A stretch of DNA of 64,000 bases from Novosphingobium sp. MD-1 (GTDB lineage: Bacteria > Pseudomonadota > Alphaproteobacteria > Sphingomonadales > Sphingomonadaceae), in the NCBI RefSeq assembly GCF_001014975.1, contig NZ_BBXA01000002.1:1-64000 (forward strand), in the 5' to 3' direction. Positions 50,187 to 59,263 of the stretch are shown here, piece after piece. Within the stretch, counting starts at the first letter, position 1. Each line of letters starts with the position of its first letter. A model generated the notes under the pieces. It was given only the letters and a program-made list of their open reading frames with translations, did no database searches and was not told the origin of the DNA. A program made the position numbers and the translations under genes.

Positions 50187-52403
50187 TCACCCGAATTGAT
50201 CAAGATTCAGGTGACATTTCTTATATTTCAGGCCGCTGCCGCAATGACAGGGGGCGTTCCGCCCGGCCAGCGCGGGCCGCGGTGCGGCGAGGGTCGTGAC
50301 TGGGCGCTTGATGATCCTATCGGCGGCGCGTTCGGCCCGGCTATCGTGCTTCCAGGGAAACTCGACCTTGTGCCCGAAGCGCAGCGTTCCGCCGGGTGCG
50401 ATAACGATACCATACCAGCTGTCCGCGCGACCGCGGTACTTGCGCGCGCGCATGTGGTCGTCGATCCTGGCCAGACTGTTGGCGTCGGTGTCAGCGTTGC
50501 AGTGTATGGCGATGCCCGATCCGCCGAAGCCGAGTACGAAGTTCGACTCCCCCCGCCACCCGGCCTTCGCGACCACCGTCTCCAGGTTGTCGCGCAGTTC
50601 CGTGATGCCATTCTCGGCGAGCTGATAGGCGAGCATGACCGTGTCGGTCAGCGTGCCGGTCGGGTTCGCTTCGATCGCGCGAATGAGCCTGTCCAGTCTC
50701 GATCCGGCGATTACGGTGAGCACGCCCCTAGGCGTCCGCGCGCCGGGTTGACCCATTCTCCGCACACCCATTGCGATCTCAATGTCGGCCGCGAAGTCGT
50801 CCTCGAACACGACCATGTCGTGCTCCTTCTCCAGCCACAGATTGTATTTTAGGTGGTAGGACAGCAGCGTGATCTCGTGATGGATGAGGACCTTCGGTCC
50901 GTGGATCGCGCGCAGCTCGAGATAGCTCAGGAAGCGGATCGGCCGCTCGAGCATCTCGGCCATAACGTCCAGCGTGAAGACGTCGATGACGAGCGGGGCG
51001 AGGACCTTGGGCTCTTCCCGACGCACCAGGAACTGGTCCGTCTGGAAGGCCAGCGCCGGGTAGTGGTCCGACACCAGGCACACCGGGAACACCTGCGAGA
51101 TCCCGGGTGGGATCTCGATCGTTGTGCCGTCGGCGGTGCTGAAGCGAAGCGAACGGTCCGACAGCGCGGCGGAGCAGTCCATGGCTTGATCATAGGCGTC
51201 CTGGACCGCGCCCTTGAAGTCGCCGCGCAGCTGAAGGTCGTTGCCCTTGCGCGCGGCGAGAGTGAGGCGCTTCGACTTGGCCTGCAGCACGATCGCCCGG
51301 TCGGCGAACAGCACTAGCACGTCGATCTCGCCGACGCGGTCGCCCTTTGCGCGGTCGACGTTCACGCCCCTGTGCACCCGGGCCGGACCGAACACTCGAG
51401 ACAGGCGATCGACGGCGAACGCCTCGGTGAAGTCGCCGCGGTGGTCGGACATCGCCGGTCTGTAGGGCTTGTCCTCGAACATCCAGTAGAAGGGCGACTC
51501 GTAGACGGCCTCCGCCAGCGCGTTGAAGTGGAAGAGCAGGTGGCGCCCGTCGCCCGTCTCCAGCACCGGCGACCCGTTAACGGCGTTGAAGTCGCTGATC
51601 GTGGCGAAGGTCGGATTTCCGCGGCCCACCGGCAGCGTGAATGCGTCGATGCAGGCGCTCGCGGTATCCTCGCCGAGGCCGGCGACGGGAGCGATCTCGG
51701 CGGCGGTCAGCGTGAACGCCTCGAGAAGGCGCGGATCGCCTGGCGTGTTTGCGCCCGCCGCCATCGCGCCAGAGACCTTGCCGTTCTGGATGTCGGCGGC
51801 GGCCTTAGCGAAGGCGACCATATCGGCGATTCCGGCCTTCCGATGCTTCTTCAGCCAGGGGTCGTCGGCCGCATACTTCTCGATCGCGAAGTCGCAGTTC
51901 TGGAATGAGAAAGCGCCTTCGCCGCCATAGAAGATCGGCTCGCGCATCGCACCGCCGCTTTCCCAAGGGTTGGGCGGGGTCTCGCCGGCCTCGAACGCCG
52001 CGAACATGCCGTCGAGCGTCGGCGCGCCCATGCACCGGTGCAGTTCCTCCATCAGGGCGTCGGTCCGCTTGACGAGCGCGTCGACGTCGGTGGGTGCCGG
52101 AGCGGCCAGATCGCCACCGGCGCGCACCATTAGCCCGATGAGCGTGGACATCTCAGTCCGGATCAGCCGCGACCTCGAATAGAGATGCTGCATGTCCTCG
52201 GCCTTCATCCCGTCGCGGCGATGCCACACGAAGTTGTCGCGCACGCACAGGAAGGCGATCACGTGTGCGTAGCCGGGGGTGGCGGTCAGTTCCGCGATCT
52301 CGTCGAACACCTCCTGCTCAGGCCGTCGCGTGGGAACCCGCGGCCGCACTCCGCTCTCCGCCGACCCGTCGGCTTGCGTCGTCGGTGCTGCCAGTTCACT
52401 CAT
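50187..52403 (-). CDS. Large protein with PD-(D/E)xK nuclease-like core and SEC-C motif
   Basis: A 738-residue protein; ATG 52403 overlaps the partner stop by 8 bases and is chosen over a longer open frame. About residues 340-400 carry GEIDVLVLFADRAIVLQAKSKR, the D...QxK form of the PD-(D/E)xK nuclease motif, as in NERD-type domains. The C-terminus ends with APCHCGSGLKYKKCH, a zinc-binding SEC-C motif. The N-terminal 300 residues are helical and unknown. It is in a mobile accessory patch, so a defence role is likely but unproven. Confidence 0.8.
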   Translation of the reverse strand: MSELAAPTTQADGSAESGVRPRVPTRRPEQEVFDEIAELTATPGYAHVIAFLCVRDNFVWHRRDGMKAEDMQHLYSRSRLIRTEMSTLIGLMVRAGGDLAAPAPTDVDALVKRTDALMEELHRCMGAPTLDGMFAAFEAGETPPNPWESGGAMREPIFYGGEGAFSFQNCDFAIEKYAADDPWLKKHRKAGIADMVAFAKAAADIQNGKVSGAMAAGANTPGDPRLLEAFTLTAAEIAPVAGLGEDTASACIDAFTLPVGRGNPTFATISDFNAVNGSPVLETGDGRHLLFHFNALAEAVYESPFYWMFEDKPYRPAMSDHRGDFTEAFAVDRLSRVFGPARVHRGVNVDRAKGDRVGEIDVLVLFADRAIVLQAKSKRLTLAARKGNDLQLRGDFKGAVQDAYDQAMDCSAALSDRSLRFSTADGTTIEIPPGISQVFPVCLVSDHYPALAFQTDQFLVRREEPKVLAPLVIDVFTLDVMAEMLERPIRFLSYLELRAIHGPKVLIHHEITLLSYHLKYNLWLEKEHDMVVFEDDFAADIEIAMGVRRMGQPGARTPRGVLTVIAGSRLDRLIRAIEANPTGTLTDTVMLAYQLAENGITELRDNLETVVAKAGWRGESNFVLGFGGSGIAIHCNADTDANSLARIDDHMRARKYRGRADSWYGIVIAPGGTLRFGHKVEFPWKHDSRAERAADRIIKRPVTTLAAPRPALAGRNAPCHCGSGLKYKKCHLNLDQFG

Positions 52404-52782
52404 CGCCTTGCTCCCAGTGGGCGAGGCCCTTCGCGACCATTTTCCGGGCGAATCCCGGTCCGTCGCCGGTGAGATGTCCGCCATCGTCGCGCCGGTTGCC
52501 GTCATCGACATGGAAGGTGACTGGGATCGGACTGCTCGAGATGATCTCCTGTCCGATCCCCTGCTTAATGTAGTCGCCCCTGCCCTTCGGTCCGTCGAGA
52601 TACATATTGGTGACCACGAAGTGATCTTCGTCATAGCGGTCCGCGCCTTCGATGTGCCTGAAGGTGATGCTGCCAATCAGTTCGGGAGGGGTCGCGAGGG
52701 TCCTGACAATCGCCTCGTCGTCGTCGGTCCATTCGATCTCGACGTCGCCCTTGTTCTTTGTCGTGAATATCCATTTGCTCAT
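52396..52782 (-). CDS. Partner gene of the SEC-C nuclease-like protein
   Basis: A 128-residue acidic protein that starts at ATG 52782 and overlaps the nuclease gene start by 8 bases. It reads KWIFTTKNKGDVEIEWTDDDE, then YDEDHFVVTNMYLDGPKGRGD, a beta-rich pattern. No family is recognised. The overlap marks a two-gene unit; a regulatory or immunity-like role is a guess from acidity and order. Confidence 0.75.
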   Translation of the reverse strand: MSKWIFTTKNKGDVEIEWTDDDEAIVRTLATPPELIGSITFRHIEGADRYDEDHFVVTNMYLDGPKGRGDYIKQGIGQEIISSSPIPVTFHVDDGNRRDDGGHLTGDGPGFARKMVAKGLAHWEQGDE

Positions 52783-53763
52783 GAAGGCACTGTATCAGAA
52801 GCTGTAGTTCACGCGCCATATTGGAGCGCGTTGTTCGCGAAAAGTGTGCCGTGCGCGCGACGCCGGCCGACCGATTCCCGCTGCCGAGTTCGATGACGAT
52901 GGCGGCCAGCAATGCGTCTCGATCATCGTGTGATTGCGTCGCGATCATCAAGTCCCTTGGCATCTGCTGTCGGTCTGTCGAATGACCGCGCGGCCCCGCC
53001 TCTGCGCTCGGCAGTATTCCAACTTGCGAATGGCCAGTCGGAACGTGAGCCGACATTCCCGCCAATGCAATCGAAGGGCATGAGTTGGTCGCCTGCCGCC
53101 TGTGCGCTGTGATGGAAAATGCCGCCGCAAGAGGAGATGTTGCAGGGCCTGGAGGCCGGCCACGAAACCGCTCCTTCGTTCATCTTCTGGGGAGAGGCGG
53201 CGAGCGGCGGCTTACAACGAAGCCGTAAGCATCGCCGATCGGCGCCAATGGCGGGGCAGCGGACGCTCCGCTATCTAATCCGGCAAATTCTGCCCCAGCA
53301 AAACCACCTCGCTGCCATCTGCGACCAATGCGTTGCCGTCAAAAGTTCTCAGCCCGAAAATGGGATCGCCTTGTGGGTTATGAATATGTGCCTCGGCTTG
53401 AACGAGAATGCTTGGCCGATCGCCGTCTTCTCCGCGCCACAAAGCGTACTGCGGGATCAAAACGTCAAGAGCGCTAAGGCTGCGCCCCTTGCGACGATTG
53501 CTGGCAGAAAACCGCGTTACCTTGGTCAACGTCATCCATTTTCGCGGATCGACCTGCCAGAAAACCTTGGGTTGGGAGCGATGGCCAATTCATGAGGCTA
53601 TGAATTACGCAAAAAACGAATGGCCGCAATGTTATCGTGTCCGCCAAGCCAGGTTTTGCGCGGGGATGGCGATAGCCTTCGCCAGCGTGGCGGCGTCACG
53701 CTCCGCCTTAAGAGCGGTCATTCGACTGATAGGCGCTGCTCCCTGAAACCTGCCCATTGTTAA
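52783..53763. other. Mostly non-coding boundary between accessory patch and catabolic cluster
   Basis: Apart from the small minus-strand frame at 53275-53535 I see no gene. Overlapping short frames on both strands look like shadows. The segment may be a scar of past insertions; no terminal repeats were found. Confidence 0.45.
53275..53535 (-). CDS. Small hypothetical protein, perhaps a gene remnant
   Basis: An 86-residue frame reading SALDVLIPQYALWRGEDGDRP, then AEAHIHNPQGDPIFGLRTFDGNALV, which has protein-like composition but no family I recognise. It stands alone among non-coding sequence and might be the end of a larger broken gene. Confidence 0.4.
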   Translation of the reverse strand: MTLTKVTRFSASNRRKGRSLSALDVLIPQYALWRGEDGDRPSILVQAEAHIHNPQGDPIFGLRTFDGNALVADGSEVVLLGQNLPD

Positions 53764-54738
53764 TCAGACATGCACGGCAGGCGCGACTGAAAGCGCATCT
53801 TCGTAGTTATGCGTGAAATCCTCGGGCGGGAGTGGAGCCCAGAGGTAGAAGGAATTGTCTATGGGCGGCGATGTAGGTTCCCACGATACGCCTTTGGGAA
53901 TGTAATCTATGTCGTACGAATATTCCGCATAGCTGCCCCACGGGTCGCGGGCGTAGTAGAAGTAGTTGGAGCCAAGCACATGGCGCCCTAGGCCCCAGCC
54001 ATGTTCATATCCTGCAAGGTGCATCTGTGCGGCGCCCCGGCCGATGTGATCGATCGACGGGACATCCCAGCTCGAATGATGCAATCCTGTTCCGCTGGAT
54101 TTCCCGAAGGCGATCAAATGATGATCGGATCCATGCCTGGCGTGGGTGAACGCAACGACATCCCCGGATTTGTCCGAAAGCCGCAAACCCAGGGCGTTCG
54201 CATAGAACTCTACCGCAGCCGGTACGTCGGGCACGAGTAGGAGGATATGCGACAGGCGCGATGGGTGGACCGGCGGTTGCGTTCCTCGCAATGGCGCATT
54301 GCGGCACCCTGCGGGGCTGGGAAGCTGGCCGTTGCCCTCCTTGGCGTCCGGCGTTTTCTTGCCGCCCGCCTTGATCTGTATCGGCACACCATTCAAATCG
54401 CGGAACCAAAGACCGCCGTTGTCCGGTGCGTCTTGCGGGGCGTCGATCCGATCGATGTCCAGCTTGTTCAGCCGATCCTCGAAGTGGGGCAGATCTTCGG
54501 TATAGGCCGCGAAACTCAAATAGCGCAGCCGTTTTGACGGCCCCTCGCACAACCTAGCCCACATATGCGGTGAACCGAAGGTATGGAGTACGAGCGCCCC
54601 GCCTTCTTCCTTTACGTCCAGGCCAAACGCCTCAAAGAATCGCTTTGCTTCGTCTAGGTCGGGCACGGTTAAGGCAAAATGGTCGAGCGAATGGATGCCT
54701 GCCGCTTCCGGCTGGGAAAGCACCGCCCCGGTCACCAT
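53764..54738 (-). CDS. Type I extradiol dioxygenase (VOC family)
   Basis: A 324-residue two-domain VOC enzyme; ATG 54738 overlaps the hydroxylase stop by 7 bases. The second domain has the iron ligands of type I extradiol enzymes: His in LSHILLLV, His in GLHHSSWDVPSIDHI, and Glu in WGSYAEYSYDIDYI. It should cleave a catechol-type ring next to its hydroxyls. With the hydroxylase gene upstream in the same operon, it looks like an HsaA/HsaC-like pair. The substrate is not known. Confidence 0.88.
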   Translation of the reverse strand: MVTGAVLSQPEAAGIHSLDHFALTVPDLDEAKRFFEAFGLDVKEEGGALVLHTFGSPHMWARLCEGPSKRLRYLSFAAYTEDLPHFEDRLNKLDIDRIDAPQDAPDNGGLWFRDLNGVPIQIKAGGKKTPDAKEGNGQLPSPAGCRNAPLRGTQPPVHPSRLSHILLLVPDVPAAVEFYANALGLRLSDKSGDVVAFTHARHGSDHHLIAFGKSSGTGLHHSSWDVPSIDHIGRGAAQMHLAGYEHGWGLGRHVLGSNYFYYARDPWGSYAEYSYDIDYIPKGVSWEPTSPPIDNSFYLWAPLPPEDFTHNYEDALSVAPAVHV

Positions 54739-55958
54739 GTGCCTCCCGCGCTCTGGGCGCTTTCGTCGGCCCATTGGTCGATGATGCAAGGCGCTGCGTC
54801 GAACAAGCTCATGTCGTTGACGATGAAGTGCTGGCCAGCAACGGCTGCATCCATCAGGTTGCGCGCCAGGATGCTCGGCCGGCGCAGCGAAGAGGAAACC
54901 GAACTGAACGCCGTAACCGCAACATCGCGGCAGATCTGGTGAGTCCAGGTCGTGACCTGCCGAATTTGCTGAATCTCGGTTTCGGTCAGCGGCTGGTTCG
55001 CATTTGCCTTGCGGTCGGCATTGGCGAAGAGTTCATAGGCGCGCGCGCGGGCCGCTTGAAATATCGCTTCGTTCCGAACGAAGTCGAGCTTGAAGGTCGG
55101 CGTGTCCGCAATGGACGCGGTGGCATAGAGGCGCTTCTTCAAACTTGCGGCATGCGCGGCTTCGTGAAGCGAGCGCCTGGCGATTCCCAGCGCCACACCT
55201 GTATGCCCGGCGCAGACCGAAACCAGGGTCCCGATCGTTGCGGCGCGTGATGGCCGCATCGGTTCGGTCCAGTATTGGTTGAAGGTCCAATCCAGGGGAA
55301 AAGTCTGCTCGGCAACTTCATAGTCGAAACTGCCCGTCGCCTCCATTCCCGCAACATTCCAGTTGCCCAGGATATTGACCCTGTCCGCGGGCAAGAAGGC
55401 ACCGACCACGCGCGGCTGGCCATCTGCCTGCATCACCGGCTTGCCGCCGTCCTGCAGCACGAAGGCGGAAGACACCCAGTCGGCATGGGAAACACCGCTA
55501 CCGAAACTGTAACGGCCGCTGCCGGTGTAAGCGTCGCCCGTCTGCACGGCCTTGCCGGTCGGTGCGTAAGTGGCGCTCATGACCGGCAGGCGTGCGCCGC
55601 CGAACATCCGCTCGACGTGAGCATCCGAACAGAAGGTCGCCGCGACCATGGTGGCTATGCCTTGTGCGGCGAGCGACCAGCCGGTCGATGAATCCGCGCT
55701 CGCAACCTCTTCGGCCAGCGCGGTGAACTCACTGATGCCCGTGTTCACGCCGCCGATGGATTCGGGCACCAGCAGCCAGTAGAGTCCCGCCTCGCGCATG
55801 GCCTCGACCACGTTCAGCGATGTGGCGCCGGCATTTTCCGGTTTGTCGGCTTCCGACTTTATAAGATCACGAAGCGTTGCCGCGCGCGTTGCGAACCGGG
55901 CGCTTCGTTGAACAGGAAGGTTGGTGCCGCTGTCCGTATCGAGAACCAATGTGCCCAC
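54732..55958 (-). CDS. Acyl-CoA-dehydrogenase-fold flavin monooxygenase or oxidase
   Basis: A 408-residue protein with a GTG start at 55958 preceded by GGAGAT. It has the acyl-CoA dehydrogenase fold: helical N-terminus (EAMREAGLYWLLVPESIGG, EFTALAEEVASADSSTGW), a beta middle with GSGRYSFGSGVSHADWV, and a C-terminal helical bundle (ICRDVAVTAFSSVSSS). It lacks the usual catalytic-Glu context and resembles class D hydroxylases such as HsaA or HpaB-like enzymes. It probably hydroxylates a phenolic substrate for the dioxygenase. The reductase partner is not in view. Confidence 0.82.
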   Translation of the reverse strand: MGTLVLDTDSGTNLPVQRSARFATRAATLRDLIKSEADKPENAGATSLNVVEAMREAGLYWLLVPESIGGVNTGISEFTALAEEVASADSSTGWSLAAQGIATMVAATFCSDAHVERMFGGARLPVMSATYAPTGKAVQTGDAYTGSGRYSFGSGVSHADWVSSAFVLQDGGKPVMQADGQPRVVGAFLPADRVNILGNWNVAGMEATGSFDYEVAEQTFPLDWTFNQYWTEPMRPSRAATIGTLVSVCAGHTGVALGIARRSLHEAAHAASLKKRLYATASIADTPTFKLDFVRNEAIFQAARARAYELFANADRKANANQPLTETEIQQIRQVTTWTHQICRDVAVTAFSSVSSSLRRPSILARNLMDAAVAGQHFIVNDMSLFDAAPCIIDQWADESAQSAGGTW

Positions 55959-56115
55959 GATCCATCTCCTTGTTTTTCGCGGTTTGCCCTTGGTCATATG
56001 GGTGGCCGCCGTTGTCGTATTCGTTTCACTGGAGGTGCTCGCCCGCGGTCGTGGGCCTGGTGCAATTTCTCTCTCTCACGCCGCGAGTCGGCATCTAAAT
56101 AGGACTTGATTTAAT

Positions 56116-56135
56116 ATGATACAAGACAGTATCGT
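56116..56135. promoter_or_regulatory. Inverted repeat, probable TetR operator
   Basis: ATGATAC and GTATCGT arms (6 of 7 pairing) around AAGACA lie 6 bases upstream of the TetR start, between it and the divergent hydroxylase-dioxygenase operon. The position suits autorepression and control of both directions. Confidence 0.65.
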
Positions 56136-56141
56136 ATCAAC

Positions 56142-56765
56142 ATGAAAAGCGAAAACCGCCGCCTTTGGAGCGCAGATGACAAGCGGTTCGCGCGCATGGC
56201 TGAAAAGAGGGCGCAAATCCTCCAGGCCGCGCAGCGCGTGTTTCTCCGCAGTGGGTATGAGCGCGCGAGCATGGATGCGATCGCGCAGGAAGCCGGTGTG
56301 GGGAAGATGACGGTGTATCGTCAGTATGCCGACAAGCGCACACTGTTCATTGCCTGCATGAATGATCAGTGCCGTGAAATGCTCATGCCGGATCGTTATG
56401 AAAGCGCGGATTCGCTAGACGAAGCGAAGGCGATGCTGATCGACTACGGTCACGTCGCCATGAATCTTATTACGCGCCGCGACATCGTCATGCTCTTCCG
56501 GATGATGATCGGTGAGATCAATCATTTCGATGGCTTGGGAGGCGTGTTCTATCAGGGCGGCCCTGGGCAGGCGATTTCGGTGATCGAAAGGATCCTGGCC
56601 AAGCTATTTAGCCCTGAGGAAGCGCGATTGCGCGCCGGGGCGTTCTTCTGGGCGGCGCTGGGGGATGCGTATGAGCGCGTCCTTCTTGGTGTTGTCAGCG
56701 CCGACGAGGTTTTGGCGATCTTCAATAGCCAGATCGAACTGGCGGCCGAAATCGTGGTGCGCTGA
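56142..56765 (+). CDS. TetR-family transcriptional regulator
   Basis: A 207-residue regulator. The N-terminal helix-turn-helix reads RAQILQAAQRVFLRSGYERA, then MDAIAQEAGVGKMTVYRQYADKRTLF, the TetR signature. The C-terminal ligand domain is helical. It is divergent from the aromatic-oxygenase operon and precedes an SDR gene by 33 bases on the same strand, so it probably represses both until a pathway compound binds. Confidence 0.95.
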   Translation: MKSENRRLWSADDKRFARMAEKRAQILQAAQRVFLRSGYERASMDAIAQEAGVGKMTVYRQYADKRTLFIACMNDQCREMLMPDRYESADSLDEAKAMLIDYGHVAMNLITRRDIVMLFRMMIGEINHFDGLGGVFYQGGPGQAISVIERILAKLFSPEEARLRAGAFFWAALGDAYERVLLGVVSADEVLAIFNSQIELAAEIVVR

Positions 56766-56798
56766 ACCCGTCGGCAATATTCGGGAAGAGGATGATCA

Positions 56799-57566
56799 AT
56801 GGAAAAGATGCTAAATGGAAAGGTGATCCTGCTGACCGGCGGGGGCGGGGGAATCGGCTCTGCTGCCTGCGCCGTCCTGGCCGAGCACGGCGCGCGCCTT
56901 GTCGTGAGCGACATTGACGAGACGGCAGGGGAACGGGCCGCCGAAAGTGTCCGCAGCGCGGGTGGCGAAGCCATCTTTCTGGCAGCCGATCTCGAATCCG
57001 AAGCGGCGATCACGCGACTCGTGGATGAAACACTGGCGTACTACGGACGGCTTGACGGGGCGTTCAACAATGCGGGGGTGGAGCAGAGCAATGTTCCGCT
57101 CACCGAATTGCGGCTGGAACAGTGGGAACGTGCCTTGCGGATCGACCTCACCGCCGTATTTCTATGCATCAAGCACCAGGTTCCGGCGATGATGCGGAGT
57201 GGTGGAGGAGCGATCGTCAACACGGCTTCCGGCCTTGGCCAGATCGCGATCGCCAACGCCGCCGAATATGTCTCCGCCAAGCACGGTGTGGTGGGGCTGA
57301 CCCGCGCTGCCGCTGTCGAGTTTGGAGCGAGAAACGTCCGCGTGAACAGCGTGTTGCCGGGAATTGTGGAGACCGACCTGATTTCACGCCTGGCAGAGCA
57401 GCCTGAGTTCAAGGCATTCCTGGGCCGGGCGAAGGATCGCCATGTGATGGGGCGGTTCCCCACGCCGCGTGAAATCGGGGAGGCCGTGGCCTGGCTGCTT
57501 TCGGACCATGCCTCTTTCATCAATGGCGCCGCGATGCCTGTCGATGGTGGTTATCTCGTCAACTAG
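56799..57566 (+). CDS. Short-chain dehydrogenase/reductase
   Basis: A 255-residue classical SDR. The cofactor loop is TGGGGGIG near residues 14-21, followed by an NNAG motif near 90 and the catalytic Ser in NTASGLGQ and YVSAK (Tyr-x3-Lys) near 157. An Asp after the second strand (VVSDIDE) favours NAD(H). It should oxidise or reduce an alcohol or dihydrodiol of the pathway. It sits between TetR and LysR genes. Confidence 0.94.
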   Translation: MEKMLNGKVILLTGGGGGIGSAACAVLAEHGARLVVSDIDETAGERAAESVRSAGGEAIFLAADLESEAAITRLVDETLAYYGRLDGAFNNAGVEQSNVPLTELRLEQWERALRIDLTAVFLCIKHQVPAMMRSGGGAIVNTASGLGQIAIANAAEYVSAKHGVVGLTRAAAVEFGARNVRVNSVLPGIVETDLISRLAEQPEFKAFLGRAKDRHVMGRFPTPREIGEAVAWLLSDHASFINGAAMPVDGGYLVN

Positions 57567-57648
57567 GCCGTAAACGCGGCGGTAACACGAAAACGGCTTT
57601 TGATCCCTGCGGCGAACCGCCGGCCGAAATCGCGGAAAGGCAAGAAGG

Positions 57649-58590
57649 ATGCACCTCGACGGGATGGATCTCAATTTGCTGGTCGCGCTGGATGCGCTGC
57701 TCAGTGAACGGAGCGTGACACGAGCTGCATCTCGGCTTTGCGTCACCCAGCCCGCGATGAGCATTGCGCTCAGCAAATTGCGGACGCAGTTTTCCGACCA
57801 GCTTCTGGAAAGGGTTGGTCGCCAGATGGAGGTGACGCCGTTCGGCCAGCAACTGGCCGATTCCGTCAAAGAACTTATCTTTGAAATTCGTTCGGTGCTC
57901 AATCGGCAGTCCGAATTTGATCCGGCCACCGACAGCCGGAATTTTCGTCTTCTGATGTCTAGTTCGGTCGCCGAGATTTTCGGGAATCCGGCCATGCGCA
58001 GCCTCAGGGATGCGGCGCCCAATCTCCGCTGCCAGATCGATATCTTCGTGACGGCAGGTCTGCTCCGGCGGCTTCAGGATGGTGAAATCGATCTGGCCGT
58101 GCAGCTTTACGAGCCCGGTTTGTGGGATCCGATCACCGATCTTGAATCGCTGGCCAGCGAGCCCTTGTTTCGCGACGAATATGTCGTCGTCGTCGATCAG
58201 TCGAACCAATGCTTCCGCAACGGGGTGAGCTTTGAGGCCTTCTGCGCTGCCGACCACGTCGAAACACGGTTCGGGGGCGACTTTCGCAGCACGGTCGAGC
58301 GCACCTTGAGCACGATGCCGGAACGACCGCGGACCCCGCTTCTCGTTTCGACATACGCGCTGGCGATCGATGCATTGATCGGCACATCGATGACGGCCGT
58401 CGTGCCGCGCCAGGTGGCGGAGAGGTCGCCGCACTCCGGCAGGATCGCCATCTTCGAGCCGCCTTTCAAACTTGCGCCGCTCAATCACAAGCTCATCTGG
58501 CATCGCCGCAACGAGAACGATCCCGCGCACATCTGGCTGCGCCATTTCCTAAGAGATTTCTCGCGATCATCCGCCTTCATCGGCCATTGA
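57649..58590 (+). CDS. LysR-family transcriptional regulator
   Basis: A 313-residue regulator. The helix-turn-helix is DLNLLVALDALLSERSVTRA, then RLCVTQPAMSIALSKLR. The effector domain is complete and resembles NodD-type LysR members (short hinge, FRLLMSSSVAEIFG). It probably activates the downstream GlcG-CocE operon or the whole cluster in response to a pathway compound. Same strand as the SDR upstream (82-base gap). Confidence 0.95.
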   Translation: MHLDGMDLNLLVALDALLSERSVTRAASRLCVTQPAMSIALSKLRTQFSDQLLERVGRQMEVTPFGQQLADSVKELIFEIRSVLNRQSEFDPATDSRNFRLLMSSSVAEIFGNPAMRSLRDAAPNLRCQIDIFVTAGLLRRLQDGEIDLAVQLYEPGLWDPITDLESLASEPLFRDEYVVVVDQSNQCFRNGVSFEAFCAADHVETRFGGDFRSTVERTLSTMPERPRTPLLVSTYALAIDALIGTSMTAVVPRQVAERSPHSGRIAIFEPPFKLAPLNHKLIWHRRNENDPAHIWLRHFLRDFSRSSAFIGH

Positions 58591-58825
58591 TATTCCACGA
58601 TATGCCTGATGGTGAAACGCCCCCGGCGGGGTTTGCGCGGCGCTGATCGCCCGCATGTAGGCGCCGCGCGTATTCGATAATTCTCTCCAATACAGACCAT
58701 AAGAAATAACAATTTTCGGTCATTCTCGCCGTGGTTATTTGTGAGTCAGCCAATGACTGCTCCCCGTTTTACAGGATCTGGCATTCATCGCTTCGATCAA
58801 TTCAGTTGACCTGGAAAGATGACTC

Positions 58826-59260
58826 ATGACGGATTTGGAAAATATTGCGGTCCCTTGCCCGATGCTGTCGCTGAAGGCTGCGCAGAAGATGCTGGCGGCG
58901 GGTGTGAGCGCGGCCGAACAGATGGGCGTGCCCATGTCTCTTGTGGCGGTCGATCGATCGGGGCACGTCAAAGCCGTTGCCCAAATGGATGGTGCAAGCG
59001 TGCTGCCTTATCAGGTGGCTTTCAAGAAGGCCTGGACAGCCGCCGCTACCGGCGCGCCGACCACCGGCGTACGCGCCTTCATTGCCTCCGACGAAGGCTC
59101 ATCTCTTTCCATGCCTCACCTTGCAGACTTCTCGGTGATTGATGGCGGCGTGCCGATCCTGGTGGACGGGGTTTGTGTCGGGGCTGTCGGCGTGAGTGGC
59201 GCCACCGCGGAACTGGATTTGAAGGTCGCCGAAGCCGCGATCGCCGGCTTGCAGGCCTGA
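58826..59260 (+). CDS. GlcG/HbpS-family protein
   Basis: A 144-residue protein of the GlcG/HbpS fold: LSLKAAQKMLAAGVSAAEQMG, SLVAVDRSGHVKAVAQMDGA, then AFKKAWTAAATGAPT and a closing VGVSGATAELDLKVAEAA. Members bind haem, corrin or small molecules, or act as pathway accessories. No signal peptide. It starts a probable two-gene operon with the CocE hydrolase 3 bases on. Confidence 0.88.
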   Translation: MTDLENIAVPCPMLSLKAAQKMLAAGVSAAEQMGVPMSLVAVDRSGHVKAVAQMDGASVLPYQVAFKKAWTAAATGAPTTGVRAFIASDEGSSLSMPHLADFSVIDGGVPILVDGVCVGAVGVSGATAELDLKVAEAAIAGLQA

Positions 59261-59263
59261 CGC

